Assembly: GCF_002067035.1 (NCBI RefSeq)
Contig: NZ_MVQB01000046.1
Location: 1 to 64,000 of the forward strand
Reading direction: 5' to 3'
DNA: 64,000 bases
Source: Methanoregula sp. PtaB.Bin085
GTDB lineage: Archaea; Halobacteriota; Methanomicrobia; Methanomicrobiales; Methanospirillaceae
A program made the translations under genes and the position numbers. Positions 39,227 through 46,791 of the stretch are shown here, in pieces. The notes beneath the pieces are model-generated. The model ran no database searches. It was not told where the DNA came from and saw only the letters and a list, made by a program, of their open reading frames with translations. Every line of letters starts with the position of its first letter. The stretch's first letter is position 1.

Positions 39227-39784
39227 GGATTGCCGGACTTTCCTTCTGCGCAGAAAACCCGTGAAGGATTCTCCGGTGCGATACGCGATAACCATTGCGT
39301 TTTCCCGTATTGGAAAGACCGGAACCTTCAGCCGGATATCCGGGTGGATAGTATGATCAGGATGAGTGAAAGGACGGGCTCAGGTGTTGAAACCCCTGTA
39401 AAATGCCCGGATTGCCAAACGGGCTGTTTTTAAAAAACCGCGTACAACGTCCGGATTCAATCCGGGCTGTATCCGCCGCCCGTTCTTCCGGAAGAGCCCG
39501 ATTCGTGTTTTTCAGGATCCGGGTGAGTTTTCGGCCCGGAGCCGTGCACAAAGGGAATCTCCGCGGGCCGGAAATAACATCCCGCCAAAGCGCAATTCGG
39601 GCCTGTACGGGGCAGTATATACTCCCGGATTATGGTCCTTTTAGCGATTGGGAGATGTTGCTTGGCCGGATTACCGCCGAAGAAGGGAAGCTCCGACGGG
39701 GGCCGGTTTCCCGGTGAGGGACTCGTCCCGGTACGGTTTCACACCAGAGGGCCGGACAGTACGGAAAAAAGAATTGTTCGCGGG
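39227..39784. other. Intergenic region without a recognisable gene
   Basis: About 560 bases between two minus-strand genes. It contains a short palindrome, CCGGATTcAATCCGG, near 39450, and no open frame I can relate to a family. It should contain the GNAT promoter and the lipoprotein terminator. Confidence 0.45.
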
Positions 39785-40120
39785 TTACGCGGAACCGCAT
39801 TGCCCTTCTTTACAGACCGGCTGGTCTGCCGGGCAGGATTTTCCACAGGACCCGCAGTTCGTGCTGTTGGTTTTCAGGTTGACGCACGCGTTCCCGCAGG
39901 GCGTAAAACCCGGTCCGCAGCCGACAATCGCACTGCCCTGGATGGAGGCTTCCTGGATCGAGGGGACAACCCCGGCGGGTGTCTGGGCAGCCGGCGCAGC
40001 AGTCGCGGCCGGCTGGGTTTTTCCTGAATCTGCAGGAGCGGTCTTCGTGTCCGAGCATCCCGCCGCAAGGGCAAGGATCAGGATGAGGAGACCAGCGATC
40101 AGAATTGAACGTATCCGCAT
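39785..40120 (-). CDS. Small Cys-rich lipoprotein
   Basis: 111 residues. A signal segment ends in a lipobox (LAAGCSDT), followed by an Ala/Pro/Thr-rich linker. The last 45 residues have eight Cys spaced as in Stig1/plexin-like modules: CGPGFTPCGNACVNL, NCGSCGKSCPADQPVCKEGQC (read in two parts). The module is expected to be disulfide-stabilised outside the membrane. Function unknown; similar modules are frequent in secreted proteins of myxobacteria. Confidence 0.75.
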   Translation of the reverse strand: MRIRSILIAGLLILILALAAGCSDTKTAPADSGKTQPAATAAPAAQTPAGVVPSIQEASIQGSAIVGCGPGFTPCGNACVNLKTNSTNCGSCGKSCPADQPVCKEGQCGSA

Positions 40121-40490
40121 ACCATCACCATGTGATCCATATCAGGAATCTCATATCAATATTCTGATCCGGCCGTTTCCCATGGCTGACGGTTTTTATG
40201 CGGGATGGGGTGCGGTCCCCTTGGAGGAACGGTCAGCCCGGTTGTATCGCCCACGCCAACAGGTCCGTTGCTGACTTTAGCGCCGATCACCGCGGTGCCC
40301 GCAACCATGCCTGTACCGGCATTCGGAACAGTGCGCGGTCTTTTGGCACTGAACGCAATGATCCTGATGCGGAAGATCCGGTGACTGGTTTTTTACCGCA
40401 CTGGTTCTATGACCGGAGACTGTGGCTCAGAAGAGCTTCTTCACTTGTCACTGCCGCAATATTCATGAGCCCCCGCTCCCATCCCACAGT

Positions 40491-40685
40491 ATGCACGATA
40501 TCATCAGCAGCAGAAAGATGGAGAATGGCATCGTCGTCTTCTGGGACGAGAAGGGTGAGAAGAAGAACGAGTCGTTCAATTACCAGGAGCTGATTGACAT
40601 GAAGATCAATGCGCTCGACCTGCTCGACCGGCCGAAATCGTATAAGGTTGACAAGGCAGCGCACAAGATCGTTGTAAAAAAATAA
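40491..40685 (+). CDS. Small conserved hypothetical protein
   Basis: 64 residues from ATG 40491 (MHDIISSRKMENGIVVFWDE). It is charged, with an N-terminal strand-like part and a Lys-rich C-terminus. Without a Cys motif or membrane segment. It is just upstream of the redox operon but separated by that operon's own promoter. Confidence 0.55.
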   Translation: MHDIISSRKMENGIVVFWDEKGEKKNESFNYQELIDMKINALDLLDRPKSYKVDKAAHKIVVKK

Positions 40686-40739
40686 TCTCCTGTTTTTCAC
40701 GCTTCGCGTCATCCGCCCGCGGATATTTTACGCAAGACA

Positions 40740-40765
40740 TATAAGTGTATAAGCAAACACTTATA
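40740..40765 (+). promoter_or_regulatory. Promoter/operator of the redox operon: 9-8-9 perfect inverted repeat
   Basis: TATAAGTGT (40740-40748) and ACACTTATA (40757-40765) are exact reverse complements with eight bases between. The left arm overlaps the likely TATA box (CATATAAG, about 40738-40745). The arms end only nine bases before the ATG at 40774. Such a site on the core promoter fits ArsR-type operators, and the first gene encodes an ArsR-type protein, so autorepression is likely (inference). Confidence 0.7.
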
Positions 40766-40773
40766 CAGATTCC

Positions 40774-41691
40774 ATGGACCCCTGCACCAGGTGCGAAGTA
40801 TGCAACAATCTCTGCGAGATCGTGCCGAGGATGGCCGTTACGTTCAAGGCGCTTGGCGATCTTACCCGTCTCCAGATCATCTACCTGCTCTCCACTGATA
40901 CGAGCGGAACGCTCGGCGTGTCAGAGCTCGCGGCCCGGCTGAAGATCTCCCAGCCCGCGGTATCGCAGCACTTAAAGACGCTGAAGACCGAGGGCCTCGT
41001 GGAGTCCCGGCGTGAAGGGTTTTACATCTATTACACAATCAACCGCGAGCGGATGGTGGAGTTCCGTGAGCATTTCGAGCTGATGTACTCGACCGTGATG
41101 GCGAACTGCAGCCGCGAGATGATCCGGAGAAGCACCCGGGACCGGGCCATCAGTGCCTGCGTGATCTTCTACTCGTACTCCGGCATCACCCGCAGCGTTG
41201 CCGAGGGCATCCGCAACGCGAGCGGCTGCGACCTGATCGAGGTGAAGACAAGGGAGCCCTATACGGCCTTCTCTGCGTACACCACCGGTGTCCTGCACTC
41301 GCGCACGGGCACCTGCGACCCCATCGAGCCGGCCGAGATCGATGTCTCGGGCTATGATTTCCTGATCATCGGTACGCCCGTCTGGGCCTGGAAGCCGTCG
41401 CCCGCGATCAATGCGGCAGTTCAGGCCCTCCGGGGCTGCGAGGGGAAGATGGCCGTGATCTTCACGACCTGCTCTACCCAGCCCGGCGAGGCCCTGCCAA
41501 TCCTGAGCAGGGCGCTTGCAGCCCGCGGGGTCCGGGTCATGGCGGAGATCTCGCTCGATGCACAGGACACCAGAAATCCCGATGCGGGGGGAGAGCTCCT
41601 CCGGCAGATCATAGCGGCTGACCCTGTCAGAACCCTTGCGGGCGAGGCCCTGCCGCGGGAACTCGGGAAGAATCAGGAGAAAAAACCATGA
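40774..41691 (+). CDS. ArsR-family repressor fused to a flavodoxin domain
   Basis: 305 residues. Residues 1-20 have a Cys cluster (C4, C7, C10, C14). Residues 20-105 are an ArsR-type winged helix: FKALGDLTRLQIIYLLS, then ELAARLKISQPAVSQHLKTL as recognition helix and SRREGFYIYYTI as wing. After a linker, residues 128-285 are a flavodoxin with the FMN phosphate loop SYSGITRSVAEG and a GTPVWAWKPSPAI loop. A DNA-binding domain joined to a flavin domain suggests a redox- or metal-sensing repressor of the operon it heads. Overlaps the next gene by ATGA. Confidence 0.85.
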   Translation: MDPCTRCEVCNNLCEIVPRMAVTFKALGDLTRLQIIYLLSTDTSGTLGVSELAARLKISQPAVSQHLKTLKTEGLVESRREGFYIYYTINRERMVEFREHFELMYSTVMANCSREMIRRSTRDRAISACVIFYSYSGITRSVAEGIRNASGCDLIEVKTREPYTAFSAYTTGVLHSRTGTCDPIEPAEIDVSGYDFLIIGTPVWAWKPSPAINAAVQALRGCEGKMAVIFTTCSTQPGEALPILSRALAARGVRVMAEISLDAQDTRNPDAGGELLRQIIAADPVRTLAGEALPRELGKNQEKKP

Positions 41692-42173
41692 AGACCAGTA
41701 TTATCTACAACTCGTATTCCGGGAACACCCGCGGCGTGGCAGAGAAGGTCCAGGCAGCCTGCGGGGGAACGCTTGTCGAAGTGAAATCGAAGCAGTACTC
41801 ATCGAAGCTCGCGGTATACACCCTCGGGTGTTACCGGGCAATGAAGGAGATGAGCGACCCGATCGAACCGGAGCGGATCGATGTAACGTCCGACGACGTG
41901 ATTGTCATCGGGACCCCGATCTGGGCCGGGAAAGCAACCCCGGCCGTCAACGCGGCCATTGCGTCCCTGCAGGGCTGCGCCGGGAAGAAGGCCATCATCT
42001 TTGCCACCTGCGGCAAGGAGGGGAAGGACGCCCTCGCCATCCTCCGGACGGCGCTCGGGGCGAGAGGCGTGACCGTTGCCGGCGAGTTCGTGTTCGACAA
42101 GGATGGCATGAAGGACCCGGCACGGATCGATGCCATGATCGCGGCGGTGAAAACCGCAGGAGGATCCCCGTGA
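41688..42173 (+). CDS. Flavodoxin
   Basis: 161 residues, short-chain flavodoxin. The phosphate loop is NSYSGNTRGVAEKVQ (near residue 8) and the isoalloxazine loops include GTPIWAGKATPAVNA and FATCGKEGKD. It is clearly related to the flavodoxin domain of the preceding fusion protein (VYTLGCYRAMKEMSDPIEPERIDV matches its AYTTGVLHSRTGTCDPIEPAEIDV in pieces), so it arose by duplication. It presumably carries electrons for enzymes of the operon. Stop overlaps the next GTG start. Confidence 0.9.
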   Translation: MKTSIIYNSYSGNTRGVAEKVQAACGGTLVEVKSKQYSSKLAVYTLGCYRAMKEMSDPIEPERIDVTSDDVIVIGTPIWAGKATPAVNAAIASLQGCAGKKAIIFATCGKEGKDALAILRTALGARGVTVAGEFVFDKDGMKDPARIDAMIAAVKTAGGSP

Positions 42174-42973
42174 AGACTGTCATCTATTCCTTTTCCGGCA
42201 CCGGCAACTCCCTTGCCGCTGCAAAGAAGATCGCGGCAGCGCTGGGGGAGACGGAGCTGGTGCCGATCGCATCGCTGGAGGACACTGCAGGATCTGTACT
42301 GCCAGCAGCGGAACGGATCGGCATCGTCTGCCCGGTCTATTTCTCCGGGCTCCCCCTGATGGTGGCATCGTTCGCGGAGCGGCTGGAGCCCGGATCGGCA
42401 CAGTACCTGTTTGCAGTCCTGACCCATGGAGGCGGCGGGGAGTCTGCTGCGCTCCGCCAGCTCGACAGCATTCTCCGGCAGCGGAAGGGCAGGGGGCTGG
42501 ACGCAGGCTTCGGGGTGATGATGCCCGGGAATTACATCATGATGTACGAGTCCCCCATGGGACAGAAGCAGCAGGAGATCCTGGCAAAGGCGGATGAAGA
42601 AATTGCGGCAATCGCCGCATCGGTATCCCGGATGGAGAAGGTTGCCCTCCCGTCATCGCTGATCAACCGGATCCTGTACATGCTGATCTACCCGTGGTTC
42701 AGGTCCCATGCCCGCACCGATGACAAAAAGTTCTCCGTAACCGACGCGTGTATCTCCTGCGGAACCTGCGTGGAGGTCTGCCCGGCGAAGAACATCGGAC
42801 TCGTGGACAAAAAACCGGTCTGGAAGCACCGCTGCGAGCTCTGCTGCAGCTGCATCCACACCTGCCCGGTGAAGGCAATCCAGGCCGGGGCGAGGACAGA
42901 GAAATGGGGAAGGTACCGCAACCCTGACGTCACGGTTGCAGAGCTGAAGATGCAGAAGAAGGACACGTCATGA
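42170..42973 (+). CDS. EFR1-type flavodoxin/ferredoxin protein, copy 1
   Basis: 267 residues, starting at GTG (42170) after GGAGG and overlapping the flavodoxin stop. Residues 1-150 form a flavodoxin-like domain with the loop SFSGTGNSLAAAKKIA. Residues 180-250 hold two 4Fe-4S motifs, CISCGTCVEVCP and CELCCSCIHTCP. Such EFR1-type proteins are intracellular electron carriers that join flavin and ferredoxin chemistry. Closely related to the next gene, so the pair is a tandem duplication. Confidence 0.88.
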   Translation: MKTVIYSFSGTGNSLAAAKKIAAALGETELVPIASLEDTAGSVLPAAERIGIVCPVYFSGLPLMVASFAERLEPGSAQYLFAVLTHGGGGESAALRQLDSILRQRKGRGLDAGFGVMMPGNYIMMYESPMGQKQQEILAKADEEIAAIAASVSRMEKVALPSSLINRILYMLIYPWFRSHARTDDKKFSVTDACISCGTCVEVCPAKNIGLVDKKPVWKHRCELCCSCIHTCPVKAIQAGARTEKWGRYRNPDVTVAELKMQKKDTS

Positions 42974-43788
42974 AGACCGTCATCTATTACTTCACCGGCA
43001 CCGGCAACTCGCTTGCCGCTGCACGGAAGATTGCCGCAGCGCTGAAGGACTGCGATCTGGTGCCGATCGCATCGCTGAAAGATACACCGGGAACGATCGT
43101 CCCGGCAGCAGACCGGGCCGGGATCGTCTGCCCGGTGTACGATGCCGGCCTTCCCGTGATCGTGAAGGAGTTCGCGGAACGTCTGGACATCGGGGCCGTG
43201 CCCTATGCATTCGCCATTGTTACCATGGGTGGTATGGGTGTCTCCGCCCTCCACCAGCTCAATACCATTCTCGTGCAGGGCTGCCGCAAAAAGCTCGATG
43301 CGGCATTTGCGGTGAGCATGCCCGGCAACTTCCCGCCGCTCGCGATCCCTCCGGCGGGAGAGAAGAAGGATGAGATCCTCCGGAAAGCCGATGCCGATCT
43401 TGCAGCAATTGCTGTCGCGATACAAAAGGGGCAGCCCGTGCCGCCCGGCTTCTCCCCCTTCTCTTCGCTGATGAGGATCCTCCTCTACCCGCCGTTTGCA
43501 CGGAACGTTCACGGGATGTCGTCGTCCTTCTCCGTTGAGGATACCTGCACCGGTTGCGGCACCTGCGCAAAGGTCTGCCCGGTGAAGAACATCGTGATGG
43601 AGAAGGACCGGCCGGTCTGGCAGCAGACGTGCGAGCTCTGCTGCGCCTGCCTCCACTTCTGCCCGGCCGAGGCAATCCAGCTCAGTCTCATGCGGGGCTC
43701 GAAGGGCAGGGGACGGTACCGTCACCCGGACCTCACGATTGACGACATGAAAGCTCAGCGCGGGGAGAAATCCGGCACAACACCCTGA
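42970..43788 (+). CDS. EFR1-type flavodoxin/ferredoxin protein, copy 2
   Basis: 272 residues. Flavodoxin-like half with YFTGTGNSLAAARKIAAAL; ferredoxin half with CTGCGTCAKVCPVKNIV and CELCCACLHFCPAEAI. Its start overlaps the previous stop (ATGA). It matches copy 1 over much of its length, including the conserved YYFTGTGNSLAAA start and the WxxxCELCC spacing. Followed 11 bases later by the first membrane ferredoxin gene. Confidence 0.88.
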   Translation: MKTVIYYFTGTGNSLAAARKIAAALKDCDLVPIASLKDTPGTIVPAADRAGIVCPVYDAGLPVIVKEFAERLDIGAVPYAFAIVTMGGMGVSALHQLNTILVQGCRKKLDAAFAVSMPGNFPPLAIPPAGEKKDEILRKADADLAAIAVAIQKGQPVPPGFSPFSSLMRILLYPPFARNVHGMSSSFSVEDTCTGCGTCAKVCPVKNIVMEKDRPVWQQTCELCCACLHFCPAEAIQLSLMRGSKGRGRYRHPDLTIDDMKAQRGEKSGTTP

Positions 43789-43799
43789 AGGAGATTACC

Positions 43800-44558
43800 A
43801 TGACAGAAACACCTGAAAATAAAACCGTATCGTCCCGGCAGACCCTCCGGAAATGGATCCTGATCATATCCTTCCTGCTCCTGCCGGTCACGCTTGTTTA
43901 TATCTCGCCGCTCGTCATCATGATGGGGGCAGTGCAGGGGGTAGCAACCGGCAGCATGCTCCTCTTCATTGCTAACTTCATTCTCTCGCTCGTTGTCGCC
44001 CGGCTCTGGTGCGGCTGGTTCTGCCCGATGGGGGCATGGCAGGAGATCTGCTCACCGGTCTTCAAAAATACCGTGCAGGAAGGCTGGCGCAATAATGTCA
44101 AGTACGTGATAACCGTTGTCTGGCTGGCCGTGCTCGCGTATTTCTTCATCGGTGCCGGCGGGATCCGATCGATCGATCCCTTCTTCGGCACGCAGAACGG
44201 CCTCTCGATCACGTCCCTTGCACCCCTGATCGTGGTCATCGTCATCTTCACGATCATGTTCGTTATTGCATACCTGATGGGCCGGCGCGGCTTCTGCCAT
44301 GTCTTCTGCCCGGTGGCGTCCCTCCTTGTCCTTGGCCGGAAGATCCGTAACGCCATGGGCTGGCCGGCGCTGCAGCTCTCTGCCGATGCATCCCGCTGCA
44401 TCGACTGCAAAAAATGCTCGAAGGAATGCCCGATGGGCCTTGACGTGAACGGCATGGTACGGAAGAACGAGATGGAAAATCCCGACTGTATCATGTGTGC
44501 CAGCTGTGCCGACATATGCCCGAAGGGTGCGATTACGTACGGTATCGGGGGCCGGTAA
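43800..44558 (+). CDS. NapH-like 4Fe-4S membrane protein, copy 1
   Basis: 252 residues, starting after AAGGAGAT. Four to five membrane helices carry the PF12801-type motifs WCGWFCPMGAWQEIC and GFCHVFCPVAS, each with a Cys pair near the membrane. Two ferredoxin motifs follow at the C-terminus: CIDCKKCSKECPMGLDV and CIMCASCADICPKGAI. Such proteins move electrons between quinone or membrane carriers and soluble ferredoxins in nitrate, RnfC-like or regulatory systems. Next gene is its paralogue. Confidence 0.88.
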   Translation: MTETPENKTVSSRQTLRKWILIISFLLLPVTLVYISPLVIMMGAVQGVATGSMLLFIANFILSLVVARLWCGWFCPMGAWQEICSPVFKNTVQEGWRNNVKYVITVVWLAVLAYFFIGAGGIRSIDPFFGTQNGLSITSLAPLIVVIVIFTIMFVIAYLMGRRGFCHVFCPVASLLVLGRKIRNAMGWPALQLSADASRCIDCKKCSKECPMGLDVNGMVRKNEMENPDCIMCASCADICPKGAITYGIGGR

Positions 44559-44591
44559 GCGGCCTGACCGGCACCGCAGGAAAATCATGGT

Positions 44592-45392
44592 ATGAGCCCG
44601 GAATCTTTGGAACGCACAATACCGGAAGAAGCGGCACGCATGCCGGCATCCCGGCAGCAGGCCCGGCGTGCACTCATCATCCTCTCGTTCATCCTGTATC
44701 CGGTAACCTTTGCCTATGTCTCGTGCCCGATCATCACAGAGGCGGCGGGGCTCGGGATCGTGAGCGGGGGTCTCATTGTCTTCTGCCTGCTCTTCATCAG
44801 TTCGCTCGTGCTCGGACGGCTCTGGTGCGGGTACCTCTGCCCTGCCGGGGGCCTGCAGGAAGCCTGCAATATTGTCCTCAGGTGGCCCCTCCGGACGAAG
44901 AGACTGGACTGGCTGAAGTACCTTGTCTTCCTCGGGATCTTCGGCAGCATTGCACTAGCGATCTGGTCTGCCGGCGGCCTGAAGACAGTCGACTTCCTGT
45001 ACCGGACACAGAACGGCATCTCAATCCTGGCCGCGGGAGGAGTCGCCCTGTTCCTCGGGCCGGTCCTGATCACCCTGCTATTCACGTTGATCTTTGGCAA
45101 ACGCGGGTTCTGCCATACCTTCTGCCCGATCGCGGTGATGCTGATGATCGGCCGGAAGATCCGGAACATTTTCCGGTGGCCGGCGCTGCACCTGGAAGCA
45201 GACAAGGACCACTGTACCGGCTGCATGGAATGCTCGGAGGAATGCCCCATGAGCCTTGACGTGAACGGGATGGTACGGGAGGGTCGGATGGAGCAGGCAG
45301 ACTGTATCCTCTGCGGCGCCTGCGTGGATATCTGCCCGAAGAATACGATTGTATACGCATGGTCAGAGAACCGATCAGGAAGGACAGCATGA
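44592..45392 (+). CDS. NapH-like 4Fe-4S membrane protein, copy 2
   Basis: 266 residues, with the same layout as copy 1: WCGYLCPAGGLQEAC, GFCHTFCPIAV, then CTGCMECSEECPMSLDV and CILCGACVDICPKNTI. The identical spacing of all Cys motifs shows recent duplication. The membrane part has five helices. Its stop overlaps the next start (ATGA). Confidence 0.88.
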   Translation: MSPESLERTIPEEAARMPASRQQARRALIILSFILYPVTFAYVSCPIITEAAGLGIVSGGLIVFCLLFISSLVLGRLWCGYLCPAGGLQEACNIVLRWPLRTKRLDWLKYLVFLGIFGSIALAIWSAGGLKTVDFLYRTQNGISILAAGGVALFLGPVLITLLFTLIFGKRGFCHTFCPIAVMLMIGRKIRNIFRWPALHLEADKDHCTGCMECSEECPMSLDVNGMVREGRMEQADCILCGACVDICPKNTIVYAWSENRSGRTA

Positions 45393-46186
45393 AGACCGTT
45401 ATTTATTACTTCACCGGCACCGGCAACACCCTTGCCATTGTCCGGGATCTGGCGGCGGAACTGGGCGATTCGGAACTCGTCCCGGTTCCGGAGATGATGC
45501 GCCGGCAGGAGATCGCGTGCGATGCGGACGCTGTCGGGATCGCGTTCCCGGTCTACTTCCTGGACCTGCCGGAGATCGTGGAGGGATTTGTACGGAAACT
45601 CCGGTTCACCGGCAGGTCGTACATCTTCGGCATTGCCACCTGCGGCGAGCGGCCGGGCGGGGCCCTCTTCTCCCTGCAGGCGCTGCTTGAGGAGAAGGGG
45701 CAGGCCCTTGCATCCGGGTTTGTCTTTGTCATGCCGGAGAACTTCATCGGGCCTGTCGATCTCATGGGCGACGCTCCTCACCGGCAGGACAAGTATGCCG
45801 CTGCACGGGGCCGTATTGCTCCTGTTGCAGCAATGATCCGGGAACGTAAACAGAGCCTGCCGGAAGGAAACCCGTCCGCGATCCTGCGGATCGGCGGGAA
45901 GATCACGAGATCACTTGCGACAACGCTCTACAACACCCCCCGGCACCTCCGCGCAACCTGCCGGTGCAACCACTGCCGGACCTGCGAACGGATCTGCCCC
46001 GCGCGGAACATCGTGGTGGAGAAGGATGCCGTCATCTTCGGGAACTCCTGCACCCAGTGCTATGCCTGCATCCACTGGTGCCCGCAGGGTGCGATCGAGA
46101 TCGGCAGGAGAACGGCCGGAAAGCCGCGGTACCACCACCCGGATGTGACCCTTGCCGACATGCTCCGCCAGCGGGGGGATGCATGA
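45389..46186 (+). CDS. EFR1-type flavodoxin/ferredoxin protein, copy 3
   Basis: 265 residues. Begins YYFTGTGNTLAIVRDLAAEL, more divergent than copies 1 and 2. Cluster motifs are CNHCRTCERICPARNIV and CTQCYACIHWCPQGAIE. The flavodoxin part keeps the phosphate loop and the FPVYFLDLP segment. Overlaps both neighbours by ATGA, which suggests fixed stoichiometry with the following membrane protein and radical SAM enzyme. Confidence 0.87.
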   Translation: MKTVIYYFTGTGNTLAIVRDLAAELGDSELVPVPEMMRRQEIACDADAVGIAFPVYFLDLPEIVEGFVRKLRFTGRSYIFGIATCGERPGGALFSLQALLEEKGQALASGFVFVMPENFIGPVDLMGDAPHRQDKYAAARGRIAPVAAMIRERKQSLPEGNPSAILRIGGKITRSLATTLYNTPRHLRATCRCNHCRTCERICPARNIVVEKDAVIFGNSCTQCYACIHWCPQGAIEIGRRTAGKPRYHHPDVTLADMLRQRGDA

Positions 46187-46791
46187 CGGAATCCTGCGAT
46201 CCCGCATCGTTTCCCCGCCGGCTCTCCCGCGAAATCTGCCGGAGGGCGACTGCCGGAGCCGTTGCCGGATCCTTCGGGCTCTGGATCATCGTCCTGTCCC
46301 TCATCAACGGCAAACCGTTCGGGCTTGCCAGGCTGCAGGAGATTACGGGCGGCCCCTCGATCCTTGACATGACCTTCACGACGGGGCCGGACAGCGTGTA
46401 TGCAGTCCTCGATGCCCTTGGCGATGCCGGCCGGGCGTTCGATCTGACGCATATCGTGCCGCTCGATCTCGTCTTCCCGTTCACATACGGCCTCTTCCTC
46501 GCGCTCGGCATTTCGTGGGGTCTCGTGCGGCTTCTCCCGGAAGGCAGCCCGTGGCTCCTGCTGAACCTTGCGCCGGTGATTGCCGCGGCAGCGGACTACT
46601 GCGAGAACGCCGGGGTCATCGCGCTTCTCCTCACGTACCCCGCACGGCTCGATCCCGCTGCGTGGTTCGTGAGCATCATGTATATTATCAAGTCCGGGTT
46701 CTCGGCCGTGAGTTTCCTTACCCTGATTGCAGCACTGGCCGGCGTTGCCGTCATGTCCCTGCTACACCGGCTTGGCAGGAGTCCTGCATGA
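46183..46791 (+). CDS. Four-helix membrane protein of the redox operon
   Basis: 202 residues with membrane segments at about 20-40, 90-115, 120-150 and 160-195 (SFGLWIIVLSL, LVFPFTYGLFLALGIS, VIAAAADYCENAGVIALLL, FSAVSFLTLIAALAGVAVM). A charged loop between the first two includes DLTHIVPLDL. One Cys in the third segment is the only redox-type residue. I do not recognise a family. Overlaps both neighbours by ATGA, so it belongs to the pathway. Confidence 0.75.
   Translation: MTESCDPASFPRRLSREICRRATAGAVAGSFGLWIIVLSLINGKPFGLARLQEITGGPSILDMTFTTGPDSVYAVLDALGDAGRAFDLTHIVPLDLVFPFTYGLFLALGISWGLVRLLPEGSPWLLLNLAPVIAAAADYCENAGVIALLLTYPARLDPAAWFVSIMYIIKSGFSAVSFLTLIAALAGVAVMSLLHRLGRSPA

Noticed and set aside
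39430-39480. tRNA-like GGATTCAATCC near 39455
   Set aside because: It is a plain palindrome (CCGGATTcAATCCGG); no acceptor stem or anticodon arm can be placed around it.
40774-41691. Arsenic resistance operon because of the ArsR gene
   Set aside because: No arsenate reductase, ArsA, ArsB/Acr3 or ArsM gene follows; the ArsR fold alone does not indicate arsenic.
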